From assembly GCF_018320785.1 (NCBI RefSeq), contig NC_054869.1, forward strand, positions 29,490,289 through 29,554,288: DNA of 64,000 nucleotides, in the 5' to 3' direction. Positions within the stretch are counted from its first letter, which is position 1; every line of letters begins with the position of its first letter. The stretch is from Cheilinus undulatus. Taxonomy: Eukaryota > Chordata > Actinopteri > Labriformes > Labridae. Of this stretch, positions 1 to 12,904 are shown piece after piece. Both the position numbers and the translations under genes were made by a program. The notes under the pieces are model-generated. The model did not search any database and was not told the origin of the DNA. It was given only the letters and a program-made list of their open reading frames with translations.

Positions 1-207
1 TGGTTAAACTAGACTTGTTTTTTTAACTGAATGTAGGTTGAAAGTGGGAGGCAGAGGGGGGGGGAGAGGAGTGGATGCAGAGAGGTGAGTCAGGGTGCTG
101 TTTCCTCTGTAATTTATGTGTGGCCCCTGTGAATGGCTCAACAAGATTACCATAGTCATAACAAAACCCATATTGTTAGTCTGTCAATCTGGATATGGTA
201 TTTTTAC

Positions 208-354
208 CTTTTGTGGCCCAATCAGGCTAAACTTAATCGCAGTGATATCAACGTCTTTTTCCACAGTGGAAGGGACGGTGGGCTGTCCGTTACTAATGTC
301 AGAGAAACAGAAAAGAACAAGTGTCCACAGCAGTAAGAGCAGGATCAGGGACAT
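208..354 (-). CDS. Possible first coding exon of a secreted protein (partial, unrecognised)
   Basis: Read on the minus strand, an ATG at 354 opens a frame of exactly 49 codons that ends at an AAG/GTAAAA splice donor (208/207). It starts MSLILLLLLWTLVLFCFS, a strong signal-peptide-like hydrophobic stretch, followed by a polar segment ending FSLIGPQK. Without splicing the frame stops about ten codons later, so it must be an exon if it is real. The next exon would lie before the window start. I do not recognise the family. The gene would be divergent from tal2, with about 350 bp between its ATG and the tal2 TATA box. The signal peptide and the in-phase donor are seen; that it is a gene is inference. 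Confidence 0.4.
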
Positions 355-676
355 GGACGTCTCAGTTTCATTTCAATAGGAATTTATTTGTCACCTTTAG
401 TAAAAACCTTCGAGGATTAAACAAGCAATGAATCATAAAAGCAGCACAAATAGTCTCTTAAAAAGCCGTTGAATCCTGAATCCTTTCAAATGTTGCACTG
501 ACACTCCTATGAAAATCATTAAAAGTGATGATTTGTGGCCACCTGCATAGGGTCCAAATGCTATGACAGAAGGGGAGGAGTGTGTGTTGTAACAATCGCT
601 CCTCATTTAACACCAACCTCACACAATGACACTGTGGCTCCACGACAGCACACGTCACACAATAGGTTCACCCTGC

Positions 677-684
677 TATAAAAT
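677..684 (+). promoter_or_regulatory. tal2: TATA box of tal2
   Basis: TATAAAAT lies about 30 bp before a CA-type start region near 706-710 and about 210 bp before the splice donor of the non-coding exon. A long CT-rich tract (712-770) follows in the presumed 5' UTR. The placement fits a TATA-driven start for tal2. Confidence 0.55.
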
Positions 685-706
685 GTGGGATGCGAGCATG
701 CACCAG

Positions 707-892
707 TCTTACCCCTTCTCTCTCTCTCTGTTCCCCATCCCTCCCTCCCTCTCTCTCTGTCCTCTCTCACTCATAAGGATTTCTAAGCAAGCATGAGAAG
801 ACATAACTGAGTGGACATTACTCCGGACCTCTGCACAGCTGATGACCATCGCAGAAGGACTCTGATTTTCTGAACATTTCTACATAAAGACA
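707..892 (+). other. tal2: tal2 non-coding exon 1 (5' UTR), start approximate
   Basis: From just downstream of the TATA box to a consensus donor (ACAG/GTAAGA, GT at 893-894). The matching acceptor is TTGCAG at 1739-1744, 14 bp before the tal2 ATG, which gives an 852-bp intron. Mammalian tal2 also has an upstream non-coding exon. The splice sites are seen; the 5' end is inferred. Confidence 0.55.
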
Positions 893-1731
893 GGTAAGAA
901 AATTGGCATGAATTGAAGGATTTTTTTTCCCTACTTGCAGCCGTGTGTTTCCACTATAGTCAAATAAATAACACATCAACGAAAGACTGCCATCAACGAT
1001 GTAGTTTAACTCCTTTTTAAGAATTAGATATAATCATTTAATCATTGTCAGTTGTTTATAATGCACTATAAAGAAGTTTTAATTCATTTTAGGTGTGTGG
1101 AAATATTAAGTTTAAAATACTTATCATATTATTGAGGAATTTGTTTCACTCTGTCCATAATCAGCCCACACAGAAGCCTTGATTTAAGGGTTTAACTTGT
1201 CAACAAATACTTGTAGATTGCAGTTTTTCAGAAGGACAGCTGTCTAGAGTGAAAATACTCCACCTGATACTGCAGGGATTACAGTGAAAGCCTTTACTAC
1301 ATGAGCCAAAACGGCAAGATTAAATTAAAAGTTAAATGAAAAAGTGCAGGTGCAGAAAGAAAAAATCAGGTATTTGAGATGTCTTTTTTTGGTGTATGAG
1401 GAATAAAAACTACAAAAGGACCAGTTTTGCTCCTAAAATCAAAGTAAATGTTTAAGTAAGTGCAGGATGTCATTACTTTGATTAACTTTTGCACCTATCA
1501 CTGTTGTTTCTATAAACTTTGAGAAAAATAAGATATCTTTTAATAGCCTAGATCCTCTGCTGTATTTGTGTTTGTCCAAACAGTACAAAACACAAAATTA
1601 GTCTAAAACCCTGGATTACAAAGAAAAGAGCCTGAAATATTTTAATCCTTAGCCTCTTTTAAGAAAAATGACATAACAGCTATTTCATTACAATTGCATA
1701 AACTGTTTCTGACAAAAATCCACATTTTTGA

Positions 1732-2097
<366 letters not shown>

Positions 2098-2998
2098 AAC
2101 ACAGCCTCCAAACACAAACAAACAAACAAACAAACTCTTGAGTGGACTTTCTAACCCTCTTGATGGGTTTAAAACTGCTCATCTCTCTTCAAGACTCATT
2201 TCTGTCTCTGCATTTGCCACTGTAGTGTGACTAAATGCAGAGGCTGTGGTGTTGTGTCAAATAAGTGGACTCCTAACATGGCAGAAAATGTGGGCAAGGC
2301 CTCCAGCTGATCAGTGTTTAATTATGATATGCCGTGAAAAGCTCATTTTTATTCTGCATGGATGTGTAAAACCTGGATGTACAATATTTCCATCTGTTAA
2401 TATTCCTTGTTGCGGTTGCCTGGAACTAATTTAGTTTTGCAGTGAGGGGTGTTTTTGCTGATGAGGAAAATGGAGGGGATTAAGGAATTTCTCATTTAAA
2501 GTGATAGATTCAGGAAAGCATTTGAATAGATAATGGCGCAGCCAATTCTCCAGACTAGAAAAAGGTGAGGGCACTTTTATTGTTGATCGACATGCTTTTT
2601 ATTTTTTCTTTGGAGGACTAGATCTGACCTTTAATTTGATGAATAAGGTAATATGATTTAAAGGAATCAGAAAAACATTTTTTCTTACCCCTTGTCAAAA
2701 TACAGTGTTGATTACTGACTTATGATACTTTCTGGCAATACTGACAATCCTCTTTAAGTCATTTCATGCCTCACCACACATATGTCTTTTTTAATTTCAA
2801 TTAAATGTGCTTTCCTTTAAGCTGACTGTAAAATAAGCATGTCATATAGCCAAAGATTATGAGCTGATTGTCTACTGTGAAGAGTGTGCTTATTTCTCCT
2901 AATACCTCTTTTTTTAAGTTATTTTGGTCTGTTTCTGAATATGCAGTATGCTATTTATTTGAACTATTTATTTAATAAATGATTTGTTATTAAATTAA
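2098..2998 (+). other. tal2: tal2 3' UTR with polyadenylation signal
   Basis: AT-rich DNA follows the stop. Several ATTTA-type motifs lie near 2950-2972 and an AATAAA at 2974-2979, so cleavage is expected near 2995-3000. No other reading frame of note is present. The signal is seen; the extent of the UTR is inferred. Confidence 0.5.
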
Positions 2999-3000
2999 TC

Positions 3001-6000
3001 TTTGTCCTTTTTCTCATTTCATACATGTTTAATGTAAATTTGACCAAAGTTAAGTTCTAAGATCTGCCAGTCACTGGCTTGAACTACTCACTAAAACAAA
3101 GCTTTTTGTGTTGTGGTGTAGCATACACAAAAAATGACATGGTAAATAGTCAGCATCTAAATTCAGTATTGATATGCATGGTTGACTATAATGCACAAAG
3201 AAGATAGAAGGTCTATGCATATGCACTGCTCTGCTACCTGTTATAAACATAGTTTTTGTATCACAAATATGATGTTTTTGGTCCTAAATTAAGTTTATAC
3301 AATCAGAATTAAGAGCGTGAAATAGAGCCCGCTTTTAAGACTTTTTTCTCATCTGGTGAAGACACGACTAAAGCGAAGTTAAGAGTGGAGCCGAAGCCTC
3401 TTTGTCCGTGCTCAATAAGCCCCAAAACACTTGTCCTGTGATGGCGGTGTGGACACGGCGCTGACCTTTGCTCTCTGTCCACTGACCAGAGGAGGGGCTG
3501 AAAGTGAAAGCTTAACTTGTGACCCGGGAATCGAAGGTTGCTCTAGAGTCAAACCCTGTTCAAATGACCATCGATCAGTAAGAGTTCTCTTCAGGAAAAG
3601 GTCACTTTGTTGCTGCACACGGCATCTGATAGCACTCAAATTATCACATTCAAGCTTAAATAGCTGAAATAGTTAGGAAAGTGCTAACAAAAAATGATAC
3701 AATTCTAATAAATGGATCCAAATCTTAAAGGCCAAAGTCAAACTTCAAAATGAAAAAGGTCTGGTTCAATTTGAGAAAGAAGTGTTATACGTAATAGATG
3801 ATAATTTGCCACAGTTTTAATTATTCTCAAACCACCAACTATATTTATTCTTAATAAACCTATAAATTCCTCAATTTATCAATTAAAGGTTAAGTTCCTT
3901 GACTATCAAATGAAGGCCATCAAATTAAACATGAAAATCATAATTTCCTCTAAAAGCAGTAAATCCTCACTCTGGAACATATTTTTTGCCTTGCAGAAAT
4001 AAAAACTATAAATAGGTTATCAAAAAAAGTCCCTGATTATTTTCCTGCCAACCGGTAAACTCATTACTGGAATATTTCAGCTCTAGCTCAAACATAGGAA
4101 GTTTAATTTGCACCAGTGCCCTTGTTTGTCTTTTAAACCAAGGTCAGGCATTTACATGCCTAATCAGCTATTGTGACAGTAGAAAATGTGCCCCATTTCA
4201 GGCAAAAGGCTGCAGCTAACTGAGCTGAAGAGTAAACACTGCGCTAGATTCAGGGGCTTTCACTCTGGCTAATAGTGTGTACATGGAGCAGAGGGCAGCT
4301 GGACACACTGACTAGAGGCTTGTGGGAAACTGACAGGTGACTCTTTGTTATCCTGCAAAAATACTTTTTAAATCAAATTGTAGTAGGTGAGTGAGAATTG
4401 TATTTAAGCAGTCTATCTCTCTCACAGCATAAATATGGGAGGTATTTACCTCCTGTAGGATTTCATGGTGAATTCAGGGATTTCATGGTTTACTGGAGTA
4501 ATACTGGAGTAAAAGTGCTGTGGCTGATAATAGCAAGTATTCATAATAATATGGCATGAAAGATTAAAAACAGCTTTTATATGCTGAATATTTTTGTGTA
4601 ATGCACAGTCCTTAATTTGTAATTATTCAATCATCATTTGAAACTGAACAGGCACATTTTTTGCAGCCTTGCTCTCAGACAGGCAGTGCACTTTGCTGAT
4701 GCAACTTATTTACTTAAATCAGCCAATCACAGTATGAGCATCACTCTGACCTAAACTTTTTGCAAGCTTATGAAACCTTGCATTAAAAATAATGACAAAT
4801 CTGTGTACTTCTCATTCCCTCTACCAAGTATATTTGCCTGATTGACTATTCTCTACCAAGTATGTGGGTAATCGTCTATTGAGAGCACATTTCCTTATCA
4901 GCGTCTAGCACACTGTCTGAATCTGTTATCACAATGGGCCAGATCAGTGCAGGCAGCCCCTCGCTCTCCCGGCTGAGGCGCCCATGAAAAAGAATTTCTG
5001 GAGTTGGGTGCCAACCGATAGGCCCTGAGCTCTTTATCCCCTTAAAGCCAATTCACACTCTGCATGTTTAAATATCTCAGCTCAACCCCTGCCCTCCCAC
5101 TCCCGTCATGCACTCCAGCCCCCCCCCCCCCTTCCTTTTCTCATTCCTCTTGCACTCCCTCACCACTCCACGGCTGCAAGTCCAAGCAAGGACTGCTGCG
5201 TCGGACAACCTGCAGCCTAGATGGGTGGGTGGGATGCAGGTGCAGGAGGGTGAGAGAGGAGGGGAGTCATCCATTGTTAGGCTGGACAGCACCCTCTCTC
5301 TTCTGGAGCACCCTCTGATGGGGGAGCACACTGACAATCACGCATCCTAATCTGATTATGCAAATATCTACTTCAAAAAGCAATACGCTGTAACCCTTAC
5401 CCTGTGGTGGCAAGACAGTGCGAGTAGGATGAACGGAAGGAGAGGAAGCAGCAGGAATGTAATGAGAGAAGGGCGGATGGCTTAGCTCCAAAGAAAATTA
5501 AATACAAGGGTATAAGATGCATAATTAGACTCAATGCTTCTGCAATTTTGCATGAAAAATTCTGATATGCCTGTCTAGTTCTTCTCTCACACACACTGTT
5601 CCACCAGGGGAGGTCTAAACACGACACAGCTCACACTTAAACACTCTGAATGGCCACTGACTCCCTCAACAGGGCATTGAATTCAATATTCAAATGCTGA
5701 TTGTTTTTCCAGACGCTCCTGAATCAAGCGTTAAAAGGAATCTACAATGTTAATGAGGCTGCCAAAGAACCCAGAGTTAAGATTTAGACGCCCAAACAGT
5801 CGTGGTGACATTTTCCAAGAACCCACAGCCTCAACATCATGCTACTCAAGACACAAGCTTGGTGGAAAAACCCCGCCTCCACATTAGTCATTCTGAGGTG
5901 ACCCCTCTGACCACAGCAGGGCTTTTTTTAAAATCATCTGTTTCACTCTGATTGTAGATACATCTCTTAAACAAAGCTGAAGTTTGCTGACCTTCTAGCA

Positions 6001-6204
6001 GTTCTATGACTCTTTACTAGCCTGTACCAAAAAGGCAAGAAAGTAACATCACATTAATTCGTATTACAGCAGCTGAGTAGCTTATTGTGTTCTTTTTGAG
6101 TAGTTTAGTTTTAAAATTAACAATTAAAGTTTTACTTTAGAATACTCCTGGGAAGGCCTTGCCCTTTACAACTTTTATAATAGCATCCATAACTGTGTAA
6201 AAAT
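3001..6204. other. Gene-free DNA downstream of tal2; possible conserved regulatory blocks
   Basis: I see no coding exon or mobile element here. Blocks near 3310-3650, 4100-4340, 4660-4760 and 5640-5960 are more complex and less AT-rich than their surroundings and lack repeat signatures, which is how conserved enhancers often look beside developmental transcription-factor genes. A poly-C run lies near 5120-5131. Enhancer status is only a guess, because nothing in a single sequence proves conservation. Confidence 0.25.
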
Positions 6205-6735
6205 GAAAAAAAAAAAAAAAAAAAACATAAAAAAGAAGAGATACAAGCTTCCAGTCAACCATGTGAAACTGGTCAGTTGTTTGTTACAACATGGAGTGTA
6301 CCTATCAAGGATTTTTACTTAACTAAAACTAACTAGATAAATAAAACCAAAATGTAAAAATTACTTAACTGAAACAAAATAAAAACCAAGCTTTACAAAA
6401 AATGAAACCTAACAAAACAAATTCTGAGCTTTCAAAACAAACTAAAATCTAATAAAATTAGAGACAATACATTGTTAGTTTTAGTCTTTGACAGCAGCAG
6501 ACTGACATATATGAGTATTAAACCGCCTGGTTTGATAGAAGAAAACTTCATACAGTGCTAATTTTAGGTCTCGAGTTTTGTCTTGCACCTGACAGGTATC
6601 CCGTATTGTCGAAAAACTAGCACTAAAACTAATGAAAATGAAGCATTGTTGAAAAATAAAACTAAACTTAACTAACAAACAAACCAGCTCTAAAAACGTA
6701 TTCAATCTAAACTGAAATTTTAAAAACCATATCAA
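6205..6735. repeat. A-rich low-complexity stretch with ACTAAAACTAA-type repeats
   Basis: It begins with a poly-A run of about 20 (6205-6225) and continues as degenerate A-rich text with many variants of AACTAAAACTAA and AAACTAA, on both sides of a more complex core (6480-6600). Such degenerate arrays are common in fish genomes. I assign no family. Confidence 0.4.
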
Positions 6736-7013
6736 TGCCTCATCAATGCCTTACTTCCACATGCCTTGAAAAATTTTCTATCATTTAAAGAAAATGAGCG
6801 GTAGTAATGTATTCCAATCAAGTTCAGAGATTAAAGATCCAGAAAGTAGGTTTTTTTAACTGAGACATTTGCAACAGAAAATGTTTTTTTTTGTATACTT
6901 TAGCATGTTCACCTCCAAAACACTTGATGTTTAATATTTTCCTTTATGAAAACTGTTAATTATAGCAAGAAAGTGAAATGTTCTTGTCACTGACTCTCAC
7001 TGAAGGTGGCATA

Positions 7014-8615
7014 CGATGCAGTGAAAAAGTATTTGCCCCCCTGTCTGATTCCTGATGTTTTTGCATATTTATCAAACTTAAATGTTTCGGATCATCAAAC
7101 AGTTTTAAAATTTCACAGAGACAACCCAAGTAAATACAAAATGCAGTTTCTAAATAATGATTTCATTTATAAAGGGAAAAAAAATCCATGCCTATCTGGC
7201 CCTATGTGAAAAAGTAATTGCCCCCCCGGTTGAATCATGACTTAACTGTGATTACCTATAGTTCTTGGAAAGCTGAGTTCAATTTCGCTGGGCCACACCC
7301 AGGCCTGATTACCGCCAGATTTCTTGAATCAAAAAATCATTTAAAAAGAAGCCGTCAGACAAAGTGAAGTCGGCTACAAGATCTCAAAATGAAACACATC
7401 ATGCCACAATCCTAAGAAATTCAAGAACAAATGAGAAACAAAGTGATTGAAATCTATCAGTCTGGAAAAGGTTACAAAGTCATTTCCAAGGCTTTGGGAC
7501 TCCAGCGGACCACAGTCAGAGCCATTATCCACAAATGGAGAAAACTGAACCTTCCCAGGAGTGGTCGGCCAACCAAAATGACTCCAAGAGTGCAACGACA
7601 ACTCATCCAGGAGGTCACATGAGAACCTAGAACGACATCCGAAGTCCTGTAGGTCTCACTAGCCTCAGTTAAGGTGAGAGTTCATGACTCTACCACAAGA
7701 AAGACATTGGGCAAAAATGGCATCATGGGAGAGTTCCAAGGCCAAAACCACTGCTGACAAAAATTAACACAAAGGCTCGTCTCACATTTGCCGAGAAACA
7801 TCTTGATGATCCCCAAGACTTTTGGAGAAATATTCTGTGGACTGATGAGACAAAAGTTGAACTTTTTGGAAGTTGTACGGCTCATAAATAACACAGCATT
7901 TAGTAAAAAGAACATCATGCCAGCAGTCAAACATGGTGGTGGCAGTGTGATGGTCGAGGGTTGCTTTGCTGCTTTAGGACCTGGACCACTTGCTATGATT
8001 GATGGAAGAATGAATTCTGCTCTCTACCAGAAAATCCTGAAGGCCAACATCTGGCCATCAGTTCATGACCTCAAGCTCAAGCACTTTTGGGTTATGCAGC
8101 AGGACAACAACCCAAAACATACCAGCAAGTCCACCTCTGACTTGAAAAAAAACAAAACAAAACTTAAAGTTTCGGAGTGGCAATGTCAAAGTCCGGACTT
8201 AAATACAATTGAGATGTTGTGGTGGGACCTTAAACAGGCAGTTCATGCTTGAAAACCCTCCAATATGGTTGAGTTAAAACAATTCTGTGAAAAAGAGTGG
8301 GCCAAAATTCCTTTACAGCGATGTGAAAGACTCATCACTAGTTATCACAAGCACTTGATTTCAGTTATTGCTGCCAAGGGTGGCACAACCAGTTATTAGG
8401 TTCAGGGGGCAATTACGTTTTCACACAGGCCCAAATAAGTTTGGATTTTTTTCCCTTTATAAATAAAATCATCATTTAGAAACTCCACTTTGTATTTACT
8501 TAGGTTGACTTTGTGAGATATTAAAACTGGTTTGATGATCCAAAACATTTAAGTGTGATAAATATGCAAAAAAATCAGGAATCAGAAAGGGGGCAAATAC
8601 TTTTTCATGGCACTG
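7014..8615 (+). mobile_element. Tc1/mariner element with about 210-bp inverted repeats, inactive
   Basis: Long terminal inverted repeats frame the element. The left one reads GTGAAAAAGTATTTGCCCCC (7021 on) and the right one is its complement, ending CATGGCACTG at 8615. The arms extend roughly 7014-7225 and 8405-8615. TA precedes the left end; the right flank now reads CA. The interior holds a broken Tc1-type transposase gene. The last few bases of the two ends differ, so the left tip has been rearranged. Confidence 0.85.
7389..8252 (+). pseudogene. Broken Tc1-type transposase
   Basis: The N-terminal helix-turn-helix part (7431-7622) reads VIEIYQSGKGYKVISKALGL, then the GRPTKMTPR linker typical of Tc1 transposases, and stops. 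The first catalytic block, WRNILWTDETKVELFG (near 7820-7870), lies in a different frame from the C-terminal block. The C-terminal block carries GGGSVMVEGCF, QQDNNPKHTS and SPDLNTIEMLWWDL, which supply the second Asp and the Glu of a DD34E triad. At least one in-frame stop near the start and two frame changes make it inactive. Confidence 0.8.
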
Positions 8616-8627
8616 CACATCTTGTTC

Positions 8628-9156
8628 TAACCTTGCAAAGCAGATGGATACGCCCGTTTCCGTGTTTTTCACTGGCGAATCCATTTTGCAAAGCTCCCAT
8701 CTAAACAGTTTGGGCCTGGTTAGAAAGTGACAGGACCAATCAGCGATGAGGGACAGTACTTTTGGGCACGGCAGAATCGTGACGTAAGCAAGCAGCAACA
8801 AGAGGTCGGTGCAATTATGGTGGAAGAGATTAGTGTGGATGCTGCTAAAGCGTCAGTCGTATCAGAACTTGACGACATTTCTTCGTTAAAAGAAGAATAA
8901 AGAACAGCAGTGAGTTGTTTTCTTTTGAAAAAGGAAGTTCTCATTGGAGTTTACTTCTTCGGTAGGGGCATCAGCTCAATAGCAGCTTCGTCACATGTTT
9001 TGTTGCTCTGATTGGCCCGTAAAGATGTGACAGACAGAACATTCATCCAATCACCCTCTGAGTTTTTATTCAAAGGCTCTGCCCTTTCCCAAACACCGTC
9101 TATGAGTGGTTTACCAGTTGGATATTTGAAACAAATCCATCTGGCATGCCAGGAAA
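8628..9156. mobile_element. MITE-like element, copy A (ends carry CAGATGGAT / ATCCATCTG)
   Basis: The left end reads AACCTTGCAAAGCAGATGGA and the right end contains ATCCATCTGGCATGCCAGGA, so the tips are inverted. The interior matches the element at 43996-44554 along its length, including a short plus-strand peptide (from 8818) resembling MVEE..VDAA..ELDDISSLKEE. The right edge is less sure here than in the second copy. It lies 12 bp from the Tc1 element end. The superfamily is not resolved. Confidence 0.55.
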
Positions 9157-9779
9157 ATGTGCAGGAAGGAATCGATAAGGTAAAATCGCTAAATAACTGA
9201 ATAGATAAGCAGAATTGATAATGGCATCCATATCAATAAATTTGTATCAATTCCCATCTCTAGACAGTTTAACTTGCATACAAAATTCTTGTATTCTCTC
9301 CACCCCTGGTGCTGTAATACTTAAATAGCCCAGGCTTTTATTTACTTCAATCTAGGATATTGCTTGCCTTTATTTTGGGACATAAAAGATGAGCCATTCA
9401 TTTTTTTAAACAAAGCTGGTACACAGCAAAGATGAGACAGAGTATGAAATTTTTCTTTACTCTTTTATAAAGTAGTCTAGCTGCTGCTTGGTATTTAATT
9501 GGCCTATGTGCTATTCAAAGGATAATATTCATAACTTACGCACCCATCTCCAAAGAAAAGCCTTGTCATCCACACAAATACGTCTTGCTTCCCCTTTCTT
9601 TGGTAATGCAAAAAGAAGTTCCCAATCATTCAATCCTGAAAAAGGGAACTAAAATTAGGAAAGTCCCTGTAGCTCACAGTCAACTCTAACAGCTTATTCT
9701 GCTTTCTAAGGAACAAACGAGATAACGCCCCGTACAGACGCACAAACATTCTATTTCTCTGAATCATAATTTCTGAATC

Positions 9780-9960
9780 ATCCTTGCTGGATAGGTCAGA
9801 GGTTAATATTGCAAGCTTTGCAACTGGAGACTGGGGGTTCAATCCCAGTCAGGGTACAGTGGGTATATAGTGTGAGTTCTAGGGCAAGGTCCTTAACACC
9901 AGGAACACCCGTCCCAGAAGTACCTCGCTTTGTATGAAAGTGTCTACTAAATTAAACTAC
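9780..9960 (+). mobile_element. tRNA-derived SINE
   Basis: A tRNA-like head ends in a good RNA polymerase III box B (GGGTTCAATCCC near 9836-9847). The tail (AAGGTCCTTAACACC ... TGAAAGTGTCTACTAAAT) is the 3' end shared by many fish SINEs and their partner L2-type LINEs. No long frame is present. Confidence 0.6.
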
Positions 9961-11421
9961 AACATTCCTTTAACACTTTGGCCTGGAAGACGACACCACC
10001 TTCTCAACAACAACATCCGGCATAATTGTGTCTTTCTTGGCCTGATGTTGTTCATCTTTGATCTTTGTGTCTTCCCTCTTTATCTCCTTATTTTCAATCT
10101 GCATACTAATCAACACTGAACTAACAAGATGTTGCATTTGTTTTCTCATCTCAGGTCAAAAAACATCTAGTTTATAGTACCACAACAAGATGAGTGCTGT
10201 GTTCACTTGAGAGCTCCACATTATCTCGAAACTAAGGCTACAGTATGTGCGCCAAAAAAATCAGCCAACCAGTGTAGAGGATGCTGAGATATTTCACTGA
10301 GAAGGGGAAGACTTCAATTCAGAGGGGGCACTACAACAAGAATGAAGAATTTACCAGACTAAGGCCATCTGTATCAAATGTGCACAGTGAAACATCTAAT
10401 AGTGATGGATCTACATCTAAAAAGTGATACTGAACATGAGAAACAAAAGGGCTTTCAAAAGTGCCTTTAAAATAAAATATGTCTGCATACTGTATCCTAA
10501 TTAACAAGATTCCCTTTTTCTAAACACCAGTGAGGCTTTAAAAGAGGGTTGATTTATTAAAAAAAGTACTTGTCAGGTAATCAGCTGAAATTTTATTTTA
10601 GGATTTTATAATTTAACAATCAACGTGCACACAAAATCTTTCTGAGAAAATGAACCCCAGCACATCTTTTCAATTTGTGTTAGCCTATGAAGATTTGAAT
10701 AGAGAAGACCCACTTTAAATATAAAAAAGAAAAAGGACAATTTAACAATCAGATCTCCCTTCATAAAATGCATATTGAAAAAAATAAAATTAGTTCAAAA
10801 GCAATTAATCCATAGTAGCACGAATCTGAGTATGAGGGTGTAACAAGCTTCATGCTAAAAAGGAGGAGGCTGGGGTGGAGGAGGTTAAGCTTTGCCAGCT
10901 GTCATGACCTGGCTCAGGTGGTCACAACAAAGAAGGGAGACAATACCATGGCAAAGTTTTAAACAAATCTTTATTGTTCAAATTATACCAAACATTGAAA
11001 TCAAACAATTTCTCTAATTGAACCAAAATAGACCAAATCAAAAAATTAAATCAGTTTACCCTTAAACTGGATTAAACCAAACTAAAGAGATTGAAAAACT
11101 AAATTAGATCAAATTAAACCAAATGACTTAAAGTTACTTCAAATAAGAACAAGTTAAATATTTACAGCATTAAGTATGTAAGTCAGTAAAGTCAGTAGTG
11201 TGGGATGTGCATGAGTGAAGCTAATGTGTGTAAATGTTGTAAAATGCAAACTGAACTAAAGCTCAACCTAATCGAACATAACTAAACCAAAGTGTGGTTT
11301 ACCTGTGGAGGCCAGGTCAGAGAGAGTGAATGTGTGACTGCAGGAGCTTAAATAACCTCAACACACTGGACCCAGGTGTGTGACATTACTGTAATCAAGG
11401 AACTGCACTCACAGACACAGG
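9961..11421. other. Gene-free DNA; an unclassified repeat-like block near 10890-11395
   Basis: I see no coding exon. From about 10,950 to 11,290 the text is made of short A-rich words such as ACCAAACTAAA and AAATTAGATC. The block before it begins at a TGTCATGACCTGG motif, and on the minus strand an AATAAA precedes that motif. This could be an old repeat end, but I cannot assign it. Confidence 0.25.
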
Positions 11422-11429
11422 CTGGAGAC

Positions 11430-12868
11430 CATAGATATCAACAGTAATGGCTAGATGTCTTCCGGCGGAGTTTCTAACGTCATCACCGGCAGCCATCTTA
11501 ACACAGGCATGCTCTCTGGCGGAATCTGTGGTACCTGAAGGAAGGTGAGTGATCTGCACAAACATAAATACTCTTATCTCGCTGAAATCTTGACGGATTT
11601 ACAAACGGTTTGGTTTCTTACAAACATTATTAACATGGCTACAATTCTGGATATTTGAACATATTAAAATTGCAGCTTTTTTCTTCAAAAAACGGCTTAA
11701 TCATGCAGCATAGTTGTGTAAGGCTGAGACCACCAGATTTAACTTGTTAAAAAAGTTTGTTAAAGACATCTCACATTATGATTGCTACAGGAAATTGCTG
11801 AGTGAAGATGCCAGACTTTTGTGCAGCCTACGGATGCTCTGATTGCCATGGTGTTGAAACCAGAGCATGTGGGATCACCTTCCACCTGTAAGATATTACA
11901 ATACTATGACTATATTTAGGATAATCGCCAGTTACTTAGTGGAAGTATGTACAATACAGGTCCTGTTACAAAGGAACAGCGGGGCTGACATAATAGTATT
12001 GCAAGATTGTTGTTGACACAAGGCATTTTAGAATATGTTTGTTTACACAATCACTGAATGTTTCTTCTGGACACCTTTTTATAACTATTTTAATGTGGTT
12101 ATTCTTAAAGTACATACAAACATACATACAATTTCTCCAAAAATATGATATCATTTATATATCATGTAATAAATATTATTTATTATTATTGATTTCACTG
12201 TGTTTTTTGGGTCATTTCTTATCTCTGTCCTACATGTGTATACCTCCACAGTAGTCTAGTTCTCTCTAGAGGTTGGGGATTTCGACATGCAGCATTTCTT
12301 GATGTATATTTGTAAAGGGAAATCTTGTACCTATTTTTTATTGCAAATAAATGTCACATTTATAAAATATTACTAATATAATACAACATTTTGAATTATT
12401 ACTTGTTTAAACTAAACATGTAATAATTCAAATTATTTTATAATATTAGTAATATTCCTATTATAAAAGTATACATATATCTCATGTTGCCATTCTGTAC
12501 GCTGAGTTTTAGTAGCTCATATATTGATTTGACATAAATACCTTGTGTGTGTGTATATTCATTGCACCTATCTGAAGTCCAATGGGGAAATAAGCAGGTG
12601 ATCCCAAACTTTTGACCGGAAGTATAACATAATTATCCTTAAGTGCAGTGGTATAACTACACCTCTGACGTTTATAACAAACCAAACTGTTTGAAAATCG
12701 GTAGAAAATTGAGCAAGTTATTGGTTATTCAAAAAGTACATGCACCACTATTACACAATGTTATGGGTGAGCGAGCTGACTGTGGCAAGATGGCCGCCAG
12801 TGCGGATGTGCGACTCCATTGGCCGGCAGCGCGGACGAGGCATCTAGCCATTACTATAGATATCTATG
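11430..12868 (+). mobile_element. P-like DNA transposon with THAP-type exon, non-autonomous
   Basis: Inverted tips begin CATAGATATC and continue AGTAATGGCTAGATG on both sides, with about 25 of the first 28 bases matching. The element is flanked by a perfect 8-bp direct repeat CTGGAGAC (11422-11429 and 12869-12876). An 8-bp target duplication and a THAP-type zinc-finger start together fit the P-element superfamily. The interior is AT-rich with no transposase catalytic frame, so it depends on another element. It lies 1.55 kb upstream of the first UGT gene. Confidence 0.8.
11808..11887 (+). pseudogene. THAP-domain first exon inside the P-like element
   Basis: ATG at 11808 gives MPDFCAAYGCSDCHGVETRA then CGITFH. 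It shows the MPxxC start, the first Cys pair (C5, C10) of the C2CH zinc site and the GITFH stretch usual in THAP domains. The frame runs into a GTAAGA donor at 11888, as expected for a first exon, and stops if it is not spliced. I found no downstream exon, so the protein is incomplete. Confidence 0.65.
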
Positions 12869-12904
12869 CTGGAGACACTCAGGCTGACAATACCAAACAT
12901 CACA

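Noticed and set aside
10890-11395. A possible solo LTR or other repeat end on the minus strand (TGTCATGACC start, AATAAA)
   Set aside because: No matching second copy, target duplication or internal gene was found in the window, so I left it unclassified.
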